Under the pieces are notes generated by a model. The model saw nothing but the letters and a program-made list of their open reading frames with translations, ran no database searches and had not been told where the DNA came from. A program made the translations under genes and the position numbers. A DNA stretch of 64,000 nucleotides from a gamma proteobacterium SCGC AAA076-P13 (GTDB lineage: Bacteria > Pseudomonadota > Gammaproteobacteria > Magnimaribacterales > D2472): assembly GCA_000384935.1 (NCBI GenBank), contig ARRA01000002.1, positions 1-64,000 on the forward strand. Direction: 5' to 3'. Shown piece by piece: positions 9,861 to 19,073 of this stretch (the stretch's first letter is position 1; every line of letters begins with the position of its first letter).

Positions 9861-11167
9861 ACCTTTTAGCTAAAACTAACTCGATACTATCCGGTGAGGT
9901 TTTATGTCCTGGAGATAAGTCAATTTCTCAAAGAATTGTAATTATTGGTTCTTTAATTAATGAAGACATATCTATTAAGGGATTCCTTAATGGAGAGGAT
10001 CCAATATCTACAGCGATGGCTTTAAATTCAATAGGTTCATCAATAAAAATGAATGCAACTAATGTCGAAATATTTAAAAGGGATGAACCATTTATTTCAC
10101 CAGAATCAGATATAGACCTAGGAAACTCTGGAACAGGCATTAGATTATTAATGGGCTTGATATCAAGTTTAGGTATTAATGCTACTCTTGTTGGCGATGA
10201 GTCATTATCGAAAAGACCAATGCTAAGAGTTGCTAACCCATTAAATGAGATGGGCGCTAAGGTTGCATGCACTAACGGCACACCACCAGTAAAAATAGAA
10301 ACAGGAGATATTAAAGATAATTTTTTATATGACATGCCTGTGGCAAGCGCTCAAGTAAAGTCATCTATAATTTTATCAGCTCTAGCAGCCAATAAAAAAG
10401 TTACTATTATTGAAAAGCATCCCACAAGAAATCATACAGAAAGAATGATTAATTACTTTGGTGGAAATGTTGAACACACAAAAAAAGACTCAGGTAATAT
10501 TATTACACTTCATGAATCAAAACTTACTAGTAGACCATCTTATGAAATTGTTGGAGATTTTTCATCAGCAGCTTTTCTCATAGTGGCAGGGGTTATTGCA
10601 AAAGAATCAAATATTCTAATAAAAAATGTAGGCTTAAATCCAACCCGATGCGGATTAATTAAGGTCCTCAAATCAATGGGTGCAAATATAGAAATATTAA
10701 ATCAATCAGTGGTTTGCAATGAAGAGGTTGGAGATATATCTGTTCAATCCTCAAAGCTTAAAGGCATAGTTGTTCGTGGAGATATAATCCCTAATATTAT
10801 CGATGAAATACCAATTCTAAGTATTGCTGCTTCATTTGCAGAAGGAATAACCACTATTAAAGATGCAGAAGAATTGCGTGTAAAAGAGTCAGATCGTCTT
10901 GCAGCAATCTCTGACGGACTTTCTCAAATAGGTATTAATCATGAATTATTTGATGATGGTATTAAAATTCAAGGTAAGAGTGATGATATTTCAGCATTCG
11001 CTGAGATTGATTCCTTTGGAGACCACAGAATAGCAATGAGTTTTTTAGTTGCAAGCTTAAGATCTGAGAAGGGTATGTTTGTTAAGAATTGTAAAAATAT
11101 ATTTACCTCTTTCCCAAATTTTTTAGAAACTATGAATCATTTAGGAATACATGTAAATGAAGCTTAA
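9857..11167 (+). CDS. aroA: 3-phosphoshikimate 1-carboxyvinyltransferase (EPSP synthase)
   Basis: AroA joins shikimate-3-phosphate and phosphoenolpyruvate. Motifs in order are PGDKSISQR near residue 20, LGNSGTGIRLL near 92, GDFSSAAFLIVAG near 235, RVKESDRLAAI near 343 and GDHRIAMSF near 390. Its 436 residues match the family. The start is the rare TTG at 9857, within the tyrA stop; no other start preserves the N-terminus. The glycine-loop motif (NSGTGIR) differs from the enteric NAGTAMR. The gene overlaps cmk by 11 bases. Confidence 0.96.
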   Translation: MNLLAKTNSILSGEVLCPGDKSISQRIVIIGSLINEDISIKGFLNGEDPISTAMALNSIGSSIKMNATNVEIFKRDEPFISPESDIDLGNSGTGIRLLMGLISSLGINATLVGDESLSKRPMLRVANPLNEMGAKVACTNGTPPVKIETGDIKDNFLYDMPVASAQVKSSIILSALAANKKVTIIEKHPTRNHTERMINYFGGNVEHTKKDSGNIITLHESKLTSRPSYEIVGDFSSAAFLIVAGVIAKESNILIKNVGLNPTRCGLIKVLKSMGANIEILNQSVVCNEEVGDISVQSSKLKGIVVRGDIIPNIIDEIPILSIAASFAEGITTIKDAEELRVKESDRLAAISDGLSQIGINHELFDDGIKIQGKSDDISAFAEIDSFGDHRIAMSFLVASLRSEKGMFVKNCKNIFTSFPNFLETMNHLGIHVNEA

Positions 11168-11816
11168 AATAATAACTATTGATGGTCCTTCGGCCTCTGG
11201 CAAAGGTTCTTTATCAAGAAATTTAGCTAAGTATTTAGATTTTAATATTCTTGATAGCGGCTTACTTTACAGAATTTATGCTTTTTTATTTAGTATTAGC
11301 GCTAATCACGATGAAGTGAAAGAAATGATAGATGAGCAAATATCATTTGCTTCTGATGACGATGGCATAAAGGTTTTAAAAGATACAAACGATATAACTC
11401 TAGAGCTAAGAACAGAAACAACTGCAAAAACTGCCTCCCAAATTAGTGCATTAGAGATTACTAGAAATAATTTATTAGATATTCAAAGAAATTTTTATTC
11501 TGATAGGGGTTTGGTTGCTGATGGAAGAGACATGGGAACAGTGGTCTTTCCCGAGGCAAGATTAAAAATATTTCTTGAAGCATCTGCAGAGGTAAGAGCA
11601 AAAAGAAGATATTTAGAGTTGCAGAATCGTGGACAAGAAGTTAATATGCCCGATCTGATTGCAGACATTGAGAGTAGAGATTTAAAGGATAGAACAAGAA
11701 CAATATCCCCATTAATACCTGCTGAAGATTCAATAGTAATTGATTCCTCTAATATGTCTCTTGATGAAGTACTGAGTTTTACTAAAAAACTCACAAAAAA
11801 GGAATTTAATAAATGA
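11157..11816 (+). CDS. cmk: Cytidylate kinase
   Basis: Cmk phosphorylates CMP and dCMP. The P-loop is DGPSASGKGSLSRNLAK near the N-terminus. The nucleotide-binding segment reads ADGRDMGTVVFPEA near residue 122, and AKRRYLEL and SRDLKDRTR follow. The 219 residues compare with 227 in E. coli. It overlaps aroA by 11 bases and rpsA by four (ATGA). The cmk-rpsA pairing is conserved in gammaproteobacteria. Confidence 0.96.
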   Translation: MKLKIITIDGPSASGKGSLSRNLAKYLDFNILDSGLLYRIYAFLFSISANHDEVKEMIDEQISFASDDDGIKVLKDTNDITLELRTETTAKTASQISALEITRNNLLDIQRNFYSDRGLVADGRDMGTVVFPEARLKIFLEASAEVRAKRRYLELQNRGQEVNMPDLIADIESRDLKDRTRTISPLIPAEDSIVIDSSNMSLDEVLSFTKKLTKKEFNK

Positions 11817-13120
11817 CAGAATCATTTGCAGCTTTACTAGATGAAAGTTTAAGCACACTAGATATGCAACCTGGATCAATAGTATCCGGAGTTGTATTAG
11901 ACGTAGATAACGACTGGGTAACAGTCCATGTAGGATTAAAATCAGAAGGAGTAGTATCTCTTGATGAATTTAGAAATAATGAAGGAGAGGTAAGCATCGT
12001 CGTTGGCGATGAGGTAGAAGTTGCTCTAGAAGCCGTTGAAGACGGTTATGGAGAGACAAGGATTTCAAGAGAAAAGGCAAGAAAAATTTCAACCTGGAAA
12101 ATGCTTGAAGAGGCACTAGAAACCGGGGAGTTTGTTACTGGAAAAATTCATAACAGAGTTAAAGGTGGTTTTGCAGTAGAGGTAGAAGTTGTTAAAGCAT
12201 TCTTACCAGGATCTTTAGTTGACGTGAGACCTCTAAAAGAGGCTCCAGATATCGAAAATACAGTACAAGAATTCAAAGTAATTAAGCTTGATTACAAAAG
12301 AAATAATGTTGTTCTTTCAAGAAAAGCAGTTCTTGAAAAAAATAATTCAGCAGTTAAAGTTGAGCTTCTTAAAAATCTTGAAGAAGGTCAAATTGTTAGA
12401 GGCGTTGTAAAAAATATCACTGATTACGGTGCTTTCGTAGATTTAGGCGGCCTTGATGGATTACTTCACATTACTGATATTTCTTGGTCTAGAGTTACCA
12501 ACCCTGCAGAATTCTTAAGTCTTGGTGATGAAATAGACGTTAAGATTTTAAGTTTTGATAAAGAAAAACTAAGAGTCTCTTTAGGTTTAAAACAAATTCA
12601 AAATGATCCTTGGGAAAATGTAGAAAGTAACTACGCTGTTGGTGGTGTTTATGAGGCTTCGGTTTCAAATATTACTGACTATGGCTGTTTTGCTCAATTA
12701 GAAGAAGGTATAGAAGGCCTTATTCATCTATCAGAACTTGATTGGACCAGCAAAAATATTCATCCTTCAAAAGTTGTAGAGATGGAGCAAAAGATTAAAG
12801 TTATGATTCTTGAAATCGACCATGATAAAAGACGAATATCTTTAGGTCTTAAGCAAACTAAAGCTAATCCATGGACAGAATTTTCTAATAAATATGGTAT
12901 TGGCGATAAAGTTGACGGGCATATTAAATCAATAACAGATTTTGGAATCTTTGTTGGTTTGGAAGGCGATATCGATGGATTAATTCACCTTTCTGATATT
13001 TCTGATGATGATGATCCAAAAGATGCATTAGAAGAATACAAAAAAGGCGATAAATTAGAGTGTATAGTTTTTGCAGTCGATGCAGAAAGAGAAAGAATTT
13101 CATTAAAGTTGAGTGAGTAG
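11813..13120 (+). CDS. rpsA: Ribosomal protein S1, five-domain form
   Basis: S1 binds mRNA on the 30S subunit. Five S1 OB-folds are visible at about residues 20-88, 104-170, 190-262, 275-350 and 362-434. Domains 3-5 carry repeats of the type NITDYGAFVDLGG...GLLHITDIS. The protein stops at residue 435, just where domain 5 ends in E. coli S1 (557 residues), so the sixth domain and tail are absent. There is no sign of a frameshift: the stop lies inside the ihfB start region (8-base overlap) and no S1 sequence continues in another frame. Domains 1-2, which anchor S1 to the ribosome, are intact. Confidence 0.95.
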   Translation: MTESFAALLDESLSTLDMQPGSIVSGVVLDVDNDWVTVHVGLKSEGVVSLDEFRNNEGEVSIVVGDEVEVALEAVEDGYGETRISREKARKISTWKMLEEALETGEFVTGKIHNRVKGGFAVEVEVVKAFLPGSLVDVRPLKEAPDIENTVQEFKVIKLDYKRNNVVLSRKAVLEKNNSAVKVELLKNLEEGQIVRGVVKNITDYGAFVDLGGLDGLLHITDISWSRVTNPAEFLSLGDEIDVKILSFDKEKLRVSLGLKQIQNDPWENVESNYAVGGVYEASVSNITDYGCFAQLEEGIEGLIHLSELDWTSKNIHPSKVVEMEQKIKVMILEIDHDKRRISLGLKQTKANPWTEFSNKYGIGDKVDGHIKSITDFGIFVGLEGDIDGLIHLSDISDDDDPKDALEEYKKGDKLECIVFAVDAERERISLKLSE

Positions 13121-13406
13121 TAGTAAGCAACAGACTTATAACCGCTCAGATATTGAATTAGCTTTAAGTAAAGAATTTCCTCACCTCACTAAATTACAAA
13201 TTTCATTAGCAATAGATTCTATATTAGAGTCTATTGTTGATGCTGTTGCGTTTGATGATAAAGTTGAAATTAGAGGGTTTGGTACTTTTTCAAAAAAATA
13301 TATCCGACCTAGGAAGTTTATCAACCCTAAAACAAAAGAAGTCTCCTATCTTGGAGAGACCGCTACAATGCATTTCAAGCCTTCTAAATCATTAGTAGAT
13401 AAGTAG
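13113..13406 (+). CDS. ihfB: Integration host factor subunit beta
   Basis: A 97-residue member of the HU/IHF DNA-bending family. VEIRGFGTFSKKY is the core motif, and the beta-arm INPKTKE replaces the usual GRNPKTG. HFKPSKSL ends the fold. The position directly after rpsA identifies it as the beta subunit. The start is GTG at 13113, inside the end of rpsA. Its partner ihfA is at 46.7 kb. Confidence 0.92.
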   Translation: MSSSKQQTYNRSDIELALSKEFPHLTKLQISLAIDSILESIVDAVAFDDKVEIRGFGTFSKKYIRPRKFINPKTKEVSYLGETATMHFKPSKSLVDK

Positions 13407-13430
13407 CTAATAGTTTAAAATTCAACAATT

Positions 13431-14102
13431 ATGTCTAAAAATATTATCGTAGCTGTTGATGAGTATCATCTAGATGCTTTTAAAAATATTGTAGATTGTC
13501 TTGATCCAAATCTTTGCATGATAAAAGTTGGAAGTGTAAGTTTTAATGCTCTTGGGCATGAGGCTATCTTGCATGCATCTAACAAAGGCTTTGATATTTT
13601 TTTAGACTTAAAGCTGCATGACATACCCAATACAGTAAAAAAATCAATTGAAGGCCTAAAAGCTCTCCCAATTAATATGCTTACAATTCATACTTCAGGT
13701 GGGGTTCAGATGATGAAGGCTGCCATTGAAGCTGTTAATGGAACTGATATAAAAGTATTTGGTGTTACCGCTCTTACAAGCCTGACTGATGATGATACAA
13801 ATATAATATATCAGAGAGATGCAGCATCTCAGGTAAATGCAATGCTTGAAATTGCGATACAAGCTGGGATTGACGGGGTGGTTTGCTCTCCTCATGAGTT
13901 AAAATTGGTTAAACAAAAAGAGTCACTCCTCTCTATTACTCCAGGAATCCGCTTGTCTGATTTGAATGATGATCAAAGCAGAGTAATGACACCACAAAAG
14001 GCTATTGAGCTTGGAGCTAATTATTTAGTAATAGGAAGGCCGATCACAGAAGCTGCGGATCCCCAAAATACCCTTAAAAATATATTCAACTCCATAAATT
14101 AA
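13431..14102 (+). CDS. pyrF: Orotidine 5'-phosphate decarboxylase
   Basis: PyrF makes UMP from OMP. The catalytic Asp-Lys-Asp array is visible as FLDLKLHDIPNTV near residues 56-68. TPGIRLSD and YLVIGRPIT form the phosphate-binding end of the barrel. Its 223 residues are slightly shorter than the 245 of E. coli. It begins 24 nt after ihfB and ends one base before the pgi start. Enteric bacteria do not place pyrF here; the order ihfB-pyrF also occurs in Pseudomonas-like genomes. Confidence 0.95.
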   Translation: MSKNIIVAVDEYHLDAFKNIVDCLDPNLCMIKVGSVSFNALGHEAILHASNKGFDIFLDLKLHDIPNTVKKSIEGLKALPINMLTIHTSGGVQMMKAAIEAVNGTDIKVFGVTALTSLTDDDTNIIYQRDAASQVNAMLEIAIQAGIDGVVCSPHELKLVKQKESLLSITPGIRLSDLNDDQSRVMTPQKAIELGANYLVIGRPITEAADPQNTLKNIFNSIN

Positions 14103-14103
14103 T

Positions 14104-15510
14104 ATGAACATTAAAGAAGAGCTTCAAGAAAAGTCTCAAAATACTAACGGCGAGATATTTGATTTCTTTTTTGAAAGCAAGGCATTGAGTTATAAGTCTC
14201 TTTTAAAAGGCTTTAACAAAGACATATTTGATTTATTTGATTTAACTTATAAAGACTTAGATATTGACCAGGATATTAAAGATTTATTTTATGGAGAAGA
14301 GATAAACGTAACAGAAAAACAATCTGCTCTTCATCATATATATCGTGATATTTTTTCAGAAAAGCCTAATAACTTTCAGTCAGATGAGCTATTACAAAAT
14401 TGCAGAAATTCAATCCAGGATTGCATCGAGCTCAGGACTAAGCTTTTAGATAAAGGTATTAAAAATATTGTAACTATTGGTATTGGTGGTTCTTTCGAAG
14501 GTCCTAAGCTACTTATAGAAACTTTAACTAATCCAAGTACAAGGCATTTTAATCATATTTTTTTAACAGGACCAGATCATATTGAGTTCAATGAAACTGT
14601 TGAGCCTTTAGTTCAAGAAGAAACTTTTTTTATTGTTTCATCTAAGTCATTTAGCACAGATGAAACCCTTCAAAGTCTTGAGCTTGCAAAAAACTGGATA
14701 TTAAAAAATTGTGATTTTAACAGCCATTTTATTGCAATTACTTCTCAACCAAATAAAGCAAAAGAACTTGGTTTTAATAATATGATTACTTTTCCCAATG
14801 AGATTGGTGGAAGATATTCAATATGGTCTCCTATTGCACTTCCTGCAATTTTGGAGCTTGGTAAAGATTTTATAGAATTTTTAAAGGGAGGCGGGGAGGC
14901 TGATAACCAGCTTTTATATGATAATGAGTATAAAGACTTTATTAAGACTCTATCTTATAGCGATCTTTGGTATAGCAATTTTATGCAAAGGGAGACAAGA
15001 GTATTACTAACATATAGTTGGAAAATGAGATACTTTAATGATTATGCTCAGCAGTTAGAGATGGAATCAATAGGTAAGCAACCAAACAAGAATTCAATAT
15101 TTCAAAAAACGGGGCAAATAGTTTTTGGTGGATTTGGCTCAACCGCACAGCACTCCTATTTCCAGTTACTCCACCAAGGAACATCTTCTGTATGCGCAGA
15201 TATTTTTACTATTGAAGACTATAAGAATAAAAATAAATTACTTTTTGCTCAGTCTCAGGCTCAAGCCAATTTATTGGCTAACGGTGATAATGCTGATCTC
15301 AAAGATTATGAAAAAGTAAACTCAAACGTGCCTACAAATTTATTTACACTAAAAACATTGAATACATTTAATCTTGGATATTTAATCGCCTCATGGGAGC
15401 ATAGAACTTTTTTAACCTCCCAAATGCTAGAAATAAATCCATTTGACCAATATGGGGTTGGCGCAGGAAAAATTTTTACCAACAAATATCTTGATGAGCA
15501 TGGCGGTTGA
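14104..15510 (+). CDS. pgi: Glucose-6-phosphate isomerase (short form)
   Basis: Pgi interconverts glucose-6-phosphate and fructose-6-phosphate. Recognisable motifs are IGIGGSFEGPKLL near residue 124, SKSFSTDETL near 180, NEIGGRYSIWSPI near 233, MESIGKQ near 321, and QHSYFQLLHQGT with the catalytic histidine near 345. FDQYGVGAGK closes the fold. At 468 residues it is about 80 shorter than E. coli Pgi, mostly from the N-terminus, but the core motifs remain. It starts two bases after pyrF and its end overlaps the likely uvrC start. It feeds fructose-6-phosphate to the sugar-nucleotide pathways. Confidence 0.93.
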   Translation: MNIKEELQEKSQNTNGEIFDFFFESKALSYKSLLKGFNKDIFDLFDLTYKDLDIDQDIKDLFYGEEINVTEKQSALHHIYRDIFSEKPNNFQSDELLQNCRNSIQDCIELRTKLLDKGIKNIVTIGIGGSFEGPKLLIETLTNPSTRHFNHIFLTGPDHIEFNETVEPLVQEETFFIVSSKSFSTDETLQSLELAKNWILKNCDFNSHFIAITSQPNKAKELGFNNMITFPNEIGGRYSIWSPIALPAILELGKDFIEFLKGGGEADNQLLYDNEYKDFIKTLSYSDLWYSNFMQRETRVLLTYSWKMRYFNDYAQQLEMESIGKQPNKNSIFQKTGQIVFGGFGSTAQHSYFQLLHQGTSSVCADIFTIEDYKNKNKLLFAQSQAQANLLANGDNADLKDYEKVNSNVPTNLFTLKTLNTFNLGYLIASWEHRTFLTSQMLEINPFDQYGVGAGKIFTNKYLDEHGG

Positions 15511-17285
15511 GCTTACAAAGGTTCCGAGCACACCTGGTGTTTATAAATTTTTTAGTAATCACGAAATTATCTATATTGGTAAAGCAAAAAATTTAAAAAA
15601 AAGAGTTTCAAGCTATTTTGGTAACTCATTCAAAGATCGAAAAACCAGACAGATAAAGCTACTAACGGACAATATAGAAACTTTTACAACAAAGAATGAA
15701 GTTGAGGCTCTTTTGCTAGAGCAGATGCTGATCAAAGAAAATAAACCAAAATTTAATATTCTTTTAAGAGATGACAAAACATATCCTTATATTTTCTTTT
15801 CTTTAGATCATGAGTATCCAGGTATTTATTCAAAGAGAACCAAGCAAGCTGTTGACTCAAAATTCTTTGGACCATTTGTTAGCTCAGAAGCAGTTAAAAA
15901 AATCCATTAAAGAAATACAAAAAATTTTTCAAGTAAGAAATTGCAGTGATACAACTTTTACCAATAGGACTCGTCCATGCATAGAATTTCAAATGAAAAG
16001 ATGCTCAGCTCCATGTGTAAAAAAAATATCAAAAACAGATTACTTCGAGGATGTTGCTAGTGCAAAATCTTATCTTTCCTCTTCTGACAATCAAACTATC
16101 AATAAACTAACCTCAGATATTGAAAAAGCATCAGAAAAGCTTCAATTCGAAAAAGCAGCAGAGATCCTAGATAGGCTCAGAAGACTTCAACTGTTAAGAG
16201 AGGAGCAGTCTGTTGTAACTCTGGCTAGGGATATTGATATCTTCTCTGTTCATGCAGAAGATAACTATCTAGGCATATGCATTATTGTTGTAAGAAGAGG
16301 AAAAATAAGAGGCACGAAAACTCACCTTATAAAACAGGCTCACTATGATTCATTAGAGGAAGTTTATCAAAGCGTGATATTGAACTTTTATGATAATCAG
16401 CCAGATATCCCAAAAAAAATTATGTCTATAGATGCACTAAAATCGAAAGATCTATTATCCAAAGTAATTCAAAAAAAATATAACGTTAAAGTAAATCTAA
16501 CCCATACCCCTGATAAATCCATAAGACCAATTTTTAATCTTTGCAAGATAAACGCTAAACAAGTTATACAAAATCATATAAGCAAAGAGGATAAATACAC
16601 CTTTGCATTTAATGAGCTTAAAAATGCTATGAGTTTAAAAGACAACATTAAAAAAATTGAGGCATATGATGTTAGTCATACTTCTGGAGATCATGCTGTT
16701 TCATCATGTGTGGTATTTTCCAATCAAGGTCCCCAAAAAAAAGAATATAGAACTTTTAATATTCCGAAAGAGTTGTCTGGCAATGATGTGGGCTCATTGG
16801 AACACGTGCTTGAAAGAAGAATAAAGTATTATGATAATCCTAATATTAAGCCAGATATCATTTTAATAGATGGTGGTAAAACTCAGTTGAAATATAGCAA
16901 ATCAGTAATTGATAAATCGATCTATAACGATATTGAGGTTATTTCAATTGTTAAAGGATCGAACAGGGTAAGAGCTACTGAAACAATTCTTGCTGATAGT
17001 GGTGTTGTAGAATTAGATAAGTACTCAAAAGCATATCTTGTTCTTCAGGAAATGAGAGATGAGTCACATAGATTTGCAATAACTGCTCAAAGAAATAAGA
17101 AAAGGGGCTCCATAAAAAAATCACAACTAGACTTAGTCCCAGGCATTGGTCCTGCATTAAAAAATAGAATCCTCTTGAAATTTAAAAGTTTAAAAAATAT
17201 AAAACATGCAAATGTTGAAGATTTAATGACTGTAAGAGGCATTAATGACAAAATAGCTCATCGAATAAAACAAAATATTAAATAA
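15494..17285 (+). pseudogene. uvrC: UvrABC system protein C, frameshifted at an A7 run
   Basis: UvrC makes both incisions in nucleotide excision repair. The first part (ATG at 15494 or 15500 to TAA at 15910) has the GIY-YIG nuclease (GVYKFF...IYIGKAKNLKKR). The rest, in the next frame to 17285, has the UVR motif (KLQFEKAAEILDRL), the RNase H-like nuclease with Asp in YDVSHTSGDH and ILIDGGKTQL and His in DESHRFAI, and two C-terminal helix-hairpin-helix motifs. The frames meet at seven A residues (15896-15902). With six As the protein reads AVKKSIKEIQKIF, aligning with normal UvrC, for a total of about 596 residues. One extra base therefore breaks an otherwise intact gene: a sequencing error, a recent mutation, or slippage. 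Confidence 0.9.
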
Positions 17286-17830
17286 TGATTACTTTTATAA
17301 ATCTTCTAACATTTTCAAGAATTGTATTGGCAGCAATTATTTTTCTTTTATTGATGTCATCAGATGGTTACTTGCTAGCACTTATATTATTTTATATTGC
17401 TGGTTTAACAGATTGGTTAGATGGCTACTTGGCAAGAAAATACAATGCAGTTTCTCAGCTTGGAGAAGTTCTTGATCCAATAGCTGACAAAATTCTTATA
17501 GTTTTTGTATTTTTTGGCCTTGCAGTTAATCTTACAAGCTACTTAATTGGATTCATTGCATCTCTAATTATTACAAGAGAGATTTGGGTTGGCGCGTTAA
17601 GGGATTTGAATTCCAGAAATAACAAAAGTGAGGCAACTAAAGTTACTTTTTTAGCAAAAATAAAAACTACAATTCAACTCTTCACAATTAGCATTTACCT
17701 TTTTGCCTTAACATTAAACAATATGCTCCTTGTTATTATCGCAGATGTATTTTTATTTATATCTTTAATAATAACGATTTATACTGGTTTGATTTACACT
17801 CTTAACTCTTTTAAACAAAATAATTCTTAA
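17285..17830 (+). CDS. pgsA: CDP-diacylglycerol--glycerol-3-phosphate 3-phosphatidyltransferase
   Basis: PgsA makes phosphatidylglycerol phosphate at the inner membrane. The CDP-alcohol phosphotransferase signature DG-x2-AR-x8-G-x3-D-x3-D is complete in DGYLARKYNAV...GEVLDPIADK near residues 46-70. Four or more hydrophobic segments span the 181 residues. Its ATG shares one base with the uvrC stop. The order uvrC-pgsA-tRNA-Cys-tRNA-Leu mirrors E. coli, where glyW, cysT and leuZ follow pgsA. Confidence 0.95.
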   Translation: MITFINLLTFSRIVLAAIIFLLLMSSDGYLLALILFYIAGLTDWLDGYLARKYNAVSQLGEVLDPIADKILIVFVFFGLAVNLTSYLIGFIASLIITREIWVGALRDLNSRNNKSEATKVTFLAKIKTTIQLFTISIYLFALTLNNMLLVIIADVFLFISLIITIYTGLIYTLNSFKQNNS

Positions 17831-17845
17831 ATCAATATTATATGT

Positions 17846-17878
17846 AAAGATTAAATTTATCTTTTTACTTTTTTTTAT
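17846..17878 (+). terminator. Possible rho-independent terminator after pgsA
   Basis: AAAGAT (17846-17851) and ATCTTT (17859-17864) can pair around a 7-nt loop, with a T-rich tract from 17869 to 17876. The stem is all A-T and G-T except for one G-C pair at its loop end, so it is weak. The position between pgsA and the tRNA pair supports the role. Confidence 0.3.
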
Positions 17879-17885
17879 AGATGTA

Positions 17886-17891
17886 TACAAT
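17886..17891 (+). promoter_or_regulatory. Possible -10 box for the tRNA-Cys/tRNA-Leu unit
   Basis: TACAAT at 17886-17891 is a 5-of-6 match to the -10 consensus, about 16 nt before the tRNA-Cys 5' end, a usual distance for a tRNA promoter. No clear -35 box is seen because the upstream DNA is a T-run. Confidence 0.3.
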
Positions 17892-17907
17892 ACAGTTTGT
17901 TTAATCT

Positions 17908-17981
17908 GGCTGGATGGCAGAGTGGTTATGCAGCGGCCTGCAAAGCCGTTAACGCCGGTTCGATTCCGGCTTCAGCCTCCA
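17908..17981 (+). tRNA. tRNA-Cys (GCA)
   Basis: A 74-nt tRNA with its 3' CCA encoded. The acceptor GGCTGGA pairs with TTCAGCC, with one G-T pair. The anticodon GCA is at 17940-17942 between stem arms CGGCC and GGC-type complements, and the T arm contains GGTTCGATTCC. It resembles E. coli cysT and has the same position downstream of pgsA. Confidence 0.97.
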
Positions 17982-18017
17982 TTAAAAATGAAGTATAATT
18001 AAATTAGTTTAAACCAA

Positions 18018-18104
18018 GCCCGGGTGGTGGAATTGGTAGACACAAGGGACTTAAAATCCCTCGCTAGCAATAGCGTGCCGGTTCAAGTCCGGCTCCGGGT
18101 ACCA
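18018..18104 (+). tRNA. tRNA-Leu (UAA)
   Basis: An 87-nt class II tRNA with a long variable arm (CGCTAGCAATAGCG) and encoded CCA. The anticodon TAA is at 18052-18054 in the loop between AGGGA and TCCCT. The sequence is close to E. coli leuZ, including the G1-T72 start of the acceptor. It is the last core gene before the polysaccharide island. No copy of its 3' end is seen at the island's far side, so it does not look like a used integration site. Confidence 0.97.
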
Positions 18105-18160
18105 GATGCTTATGTTTATTGTATAATTTAAATACTTACTAACTAGGAATTGTTACAATT

Positions 18161-19072
18161 ATGATAAAGAATCAGCCTGATATCGGTATAAACTTTAAAG
18201 AAATAATTGATTTATTTTTAGATAAAAAAATTTTTATTTTTGCTGTAACGTCTTTAGTTGCTATTGGGTCTATTCTTTATTCATTGTCCCTCACAAATAT
18301 ATACACATCTAGCGTTACTCTGGCTCCTGTTAAAAACTCTCAAACCACATCAAATATGTCTCCACAACTTGGAGGTCTTGCCAGTTTAGCAGGTATTAAT
18401 TTGCAAGCGGGTAGTTCAACACAAACAGCGGAACACATTAGAAAATTACAGTCATTTAGCTTTTTTGAAGATATCGTTTCTTCATCTGAAATGCTTCCAT
18501 ACATTCTTGCAGTTGATTCGTGGAATTCAAATTCTAATGAAGTAGTATTCGATAATAATATATACAACGATATTGAAAAAGAATGGGTTACTAATAATAA
18601 TTATTCAAGTGGCTCCAAGCCCTCTAATCAAGAAGCTTTTATTAAGTTTTCTAAGATATTAAAGGTAACAAGAGAATTAGAAACTGGGTTTATAAATATC
18701 AGCATAAGCCATGAATCACCATATATATCAAGAGATTGGCTTGTTATGATTGTTGATAAGATCAACTATATGGCTAGAAAAGAAGACAAAGAAGATTCAG
18801 AGAATGCAATAAAATTTTTAAATAATCAAATATCACAGACGCAACTATCTGAAATTCGAGAAGTCTTATCATCCCTTTTAGAAAATCAAATAAAAACTGT
18901 AATGTTAGCAGAAGGTAGTAAAGATTACTTATTTAAAGTAATCGATCCGCCTTACGCATCAGAGTTTAAATCCTCACCAAATAGATCATTAATATGTATT
19001 TTTGCAACTTTTTTTGGTTTATTAATATCACTTATCTATGTTTTGATTATTCATTTTTATAATAAAAATTAA
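18161..19072 (+). CDS. wzz: Wzz-family polysaccharide chain-length determinant
   Basis: A polysaccharide co-polymerase of the inner membrane that sets polymer length. Of 303 residues, the first membrane helix is at about 28-48 ([19 protein letters not shown]) and the second at about 278-298 ([19 protein letters not shown]). Between them is a periplasmic region with the early [10 protein letters not shown] strand. A Pro-rich stretch ([14 protein letters not shown]) precedes the second helix, typical of Wzz. No tyrosine kinase domain follows. A TATAAT at 18122-18127 and an AGGA at 18146-18149 lie upstream. It opens the island. Confidence 0.85.
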   Translation: MIKNQPDIGINFKEIIDLFLDKKIFIFAVTSLVAIGSILYSLSLTNIYTSSVTLAPVKNSQTTSNMSPQLGGLASLAGINLQAGSSTQTAEHIRKLQSFSFFEDIVSSSEMLPYILAVDSWNSNSNEVVFDNNIYNDIEKEWVTNNNYSSGSKPSNQEAFIKFSKILKVTRELETGFINISISHESPYISRDWLVMIVDKINYMARKEDKEDSENAIKFLNNQISQTQLSEIREVLSSLLENQIKTVMLAEGSKDYLFKVIDPPYASEFKSSPNRSLICIFATFFGLLISLIYVLIIHFYNKN

Positions 19073-19073
19073 T

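Noticed and set aside
9928-10335. 135-codon minus-strand ORF inside aroA
   Set aside because: No ribosome site or recognisable protein; it mirrors strongly conserved aroA codons.
11813-13130. rpsA truncated by a frameshift
   Set aside because: No sixth S1 domain is encoded in any frame after the stop; ihfB begins at once.
15810-15902. Independent gene start at ATG 15810 for the second uvrC piece
   Set aside because: The first ~30 residues are an out-of-frame reading of the GIY-YIG end of UvrC; homology begins only after the A7 run.
18018-18104. tRNA-Leu as an attachment site for the island
   Set aside because: No duplicate of the tRNA 3' end was seen at the far boundary and no integrase gene is present.
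18105-18160. JUMPstart/ops element before the polysaccharide genes
   Set aside because: The GGCGGTAGC-type ops core was looked for upstream of wzz and in the 54.6 kb divergent gap and not found.
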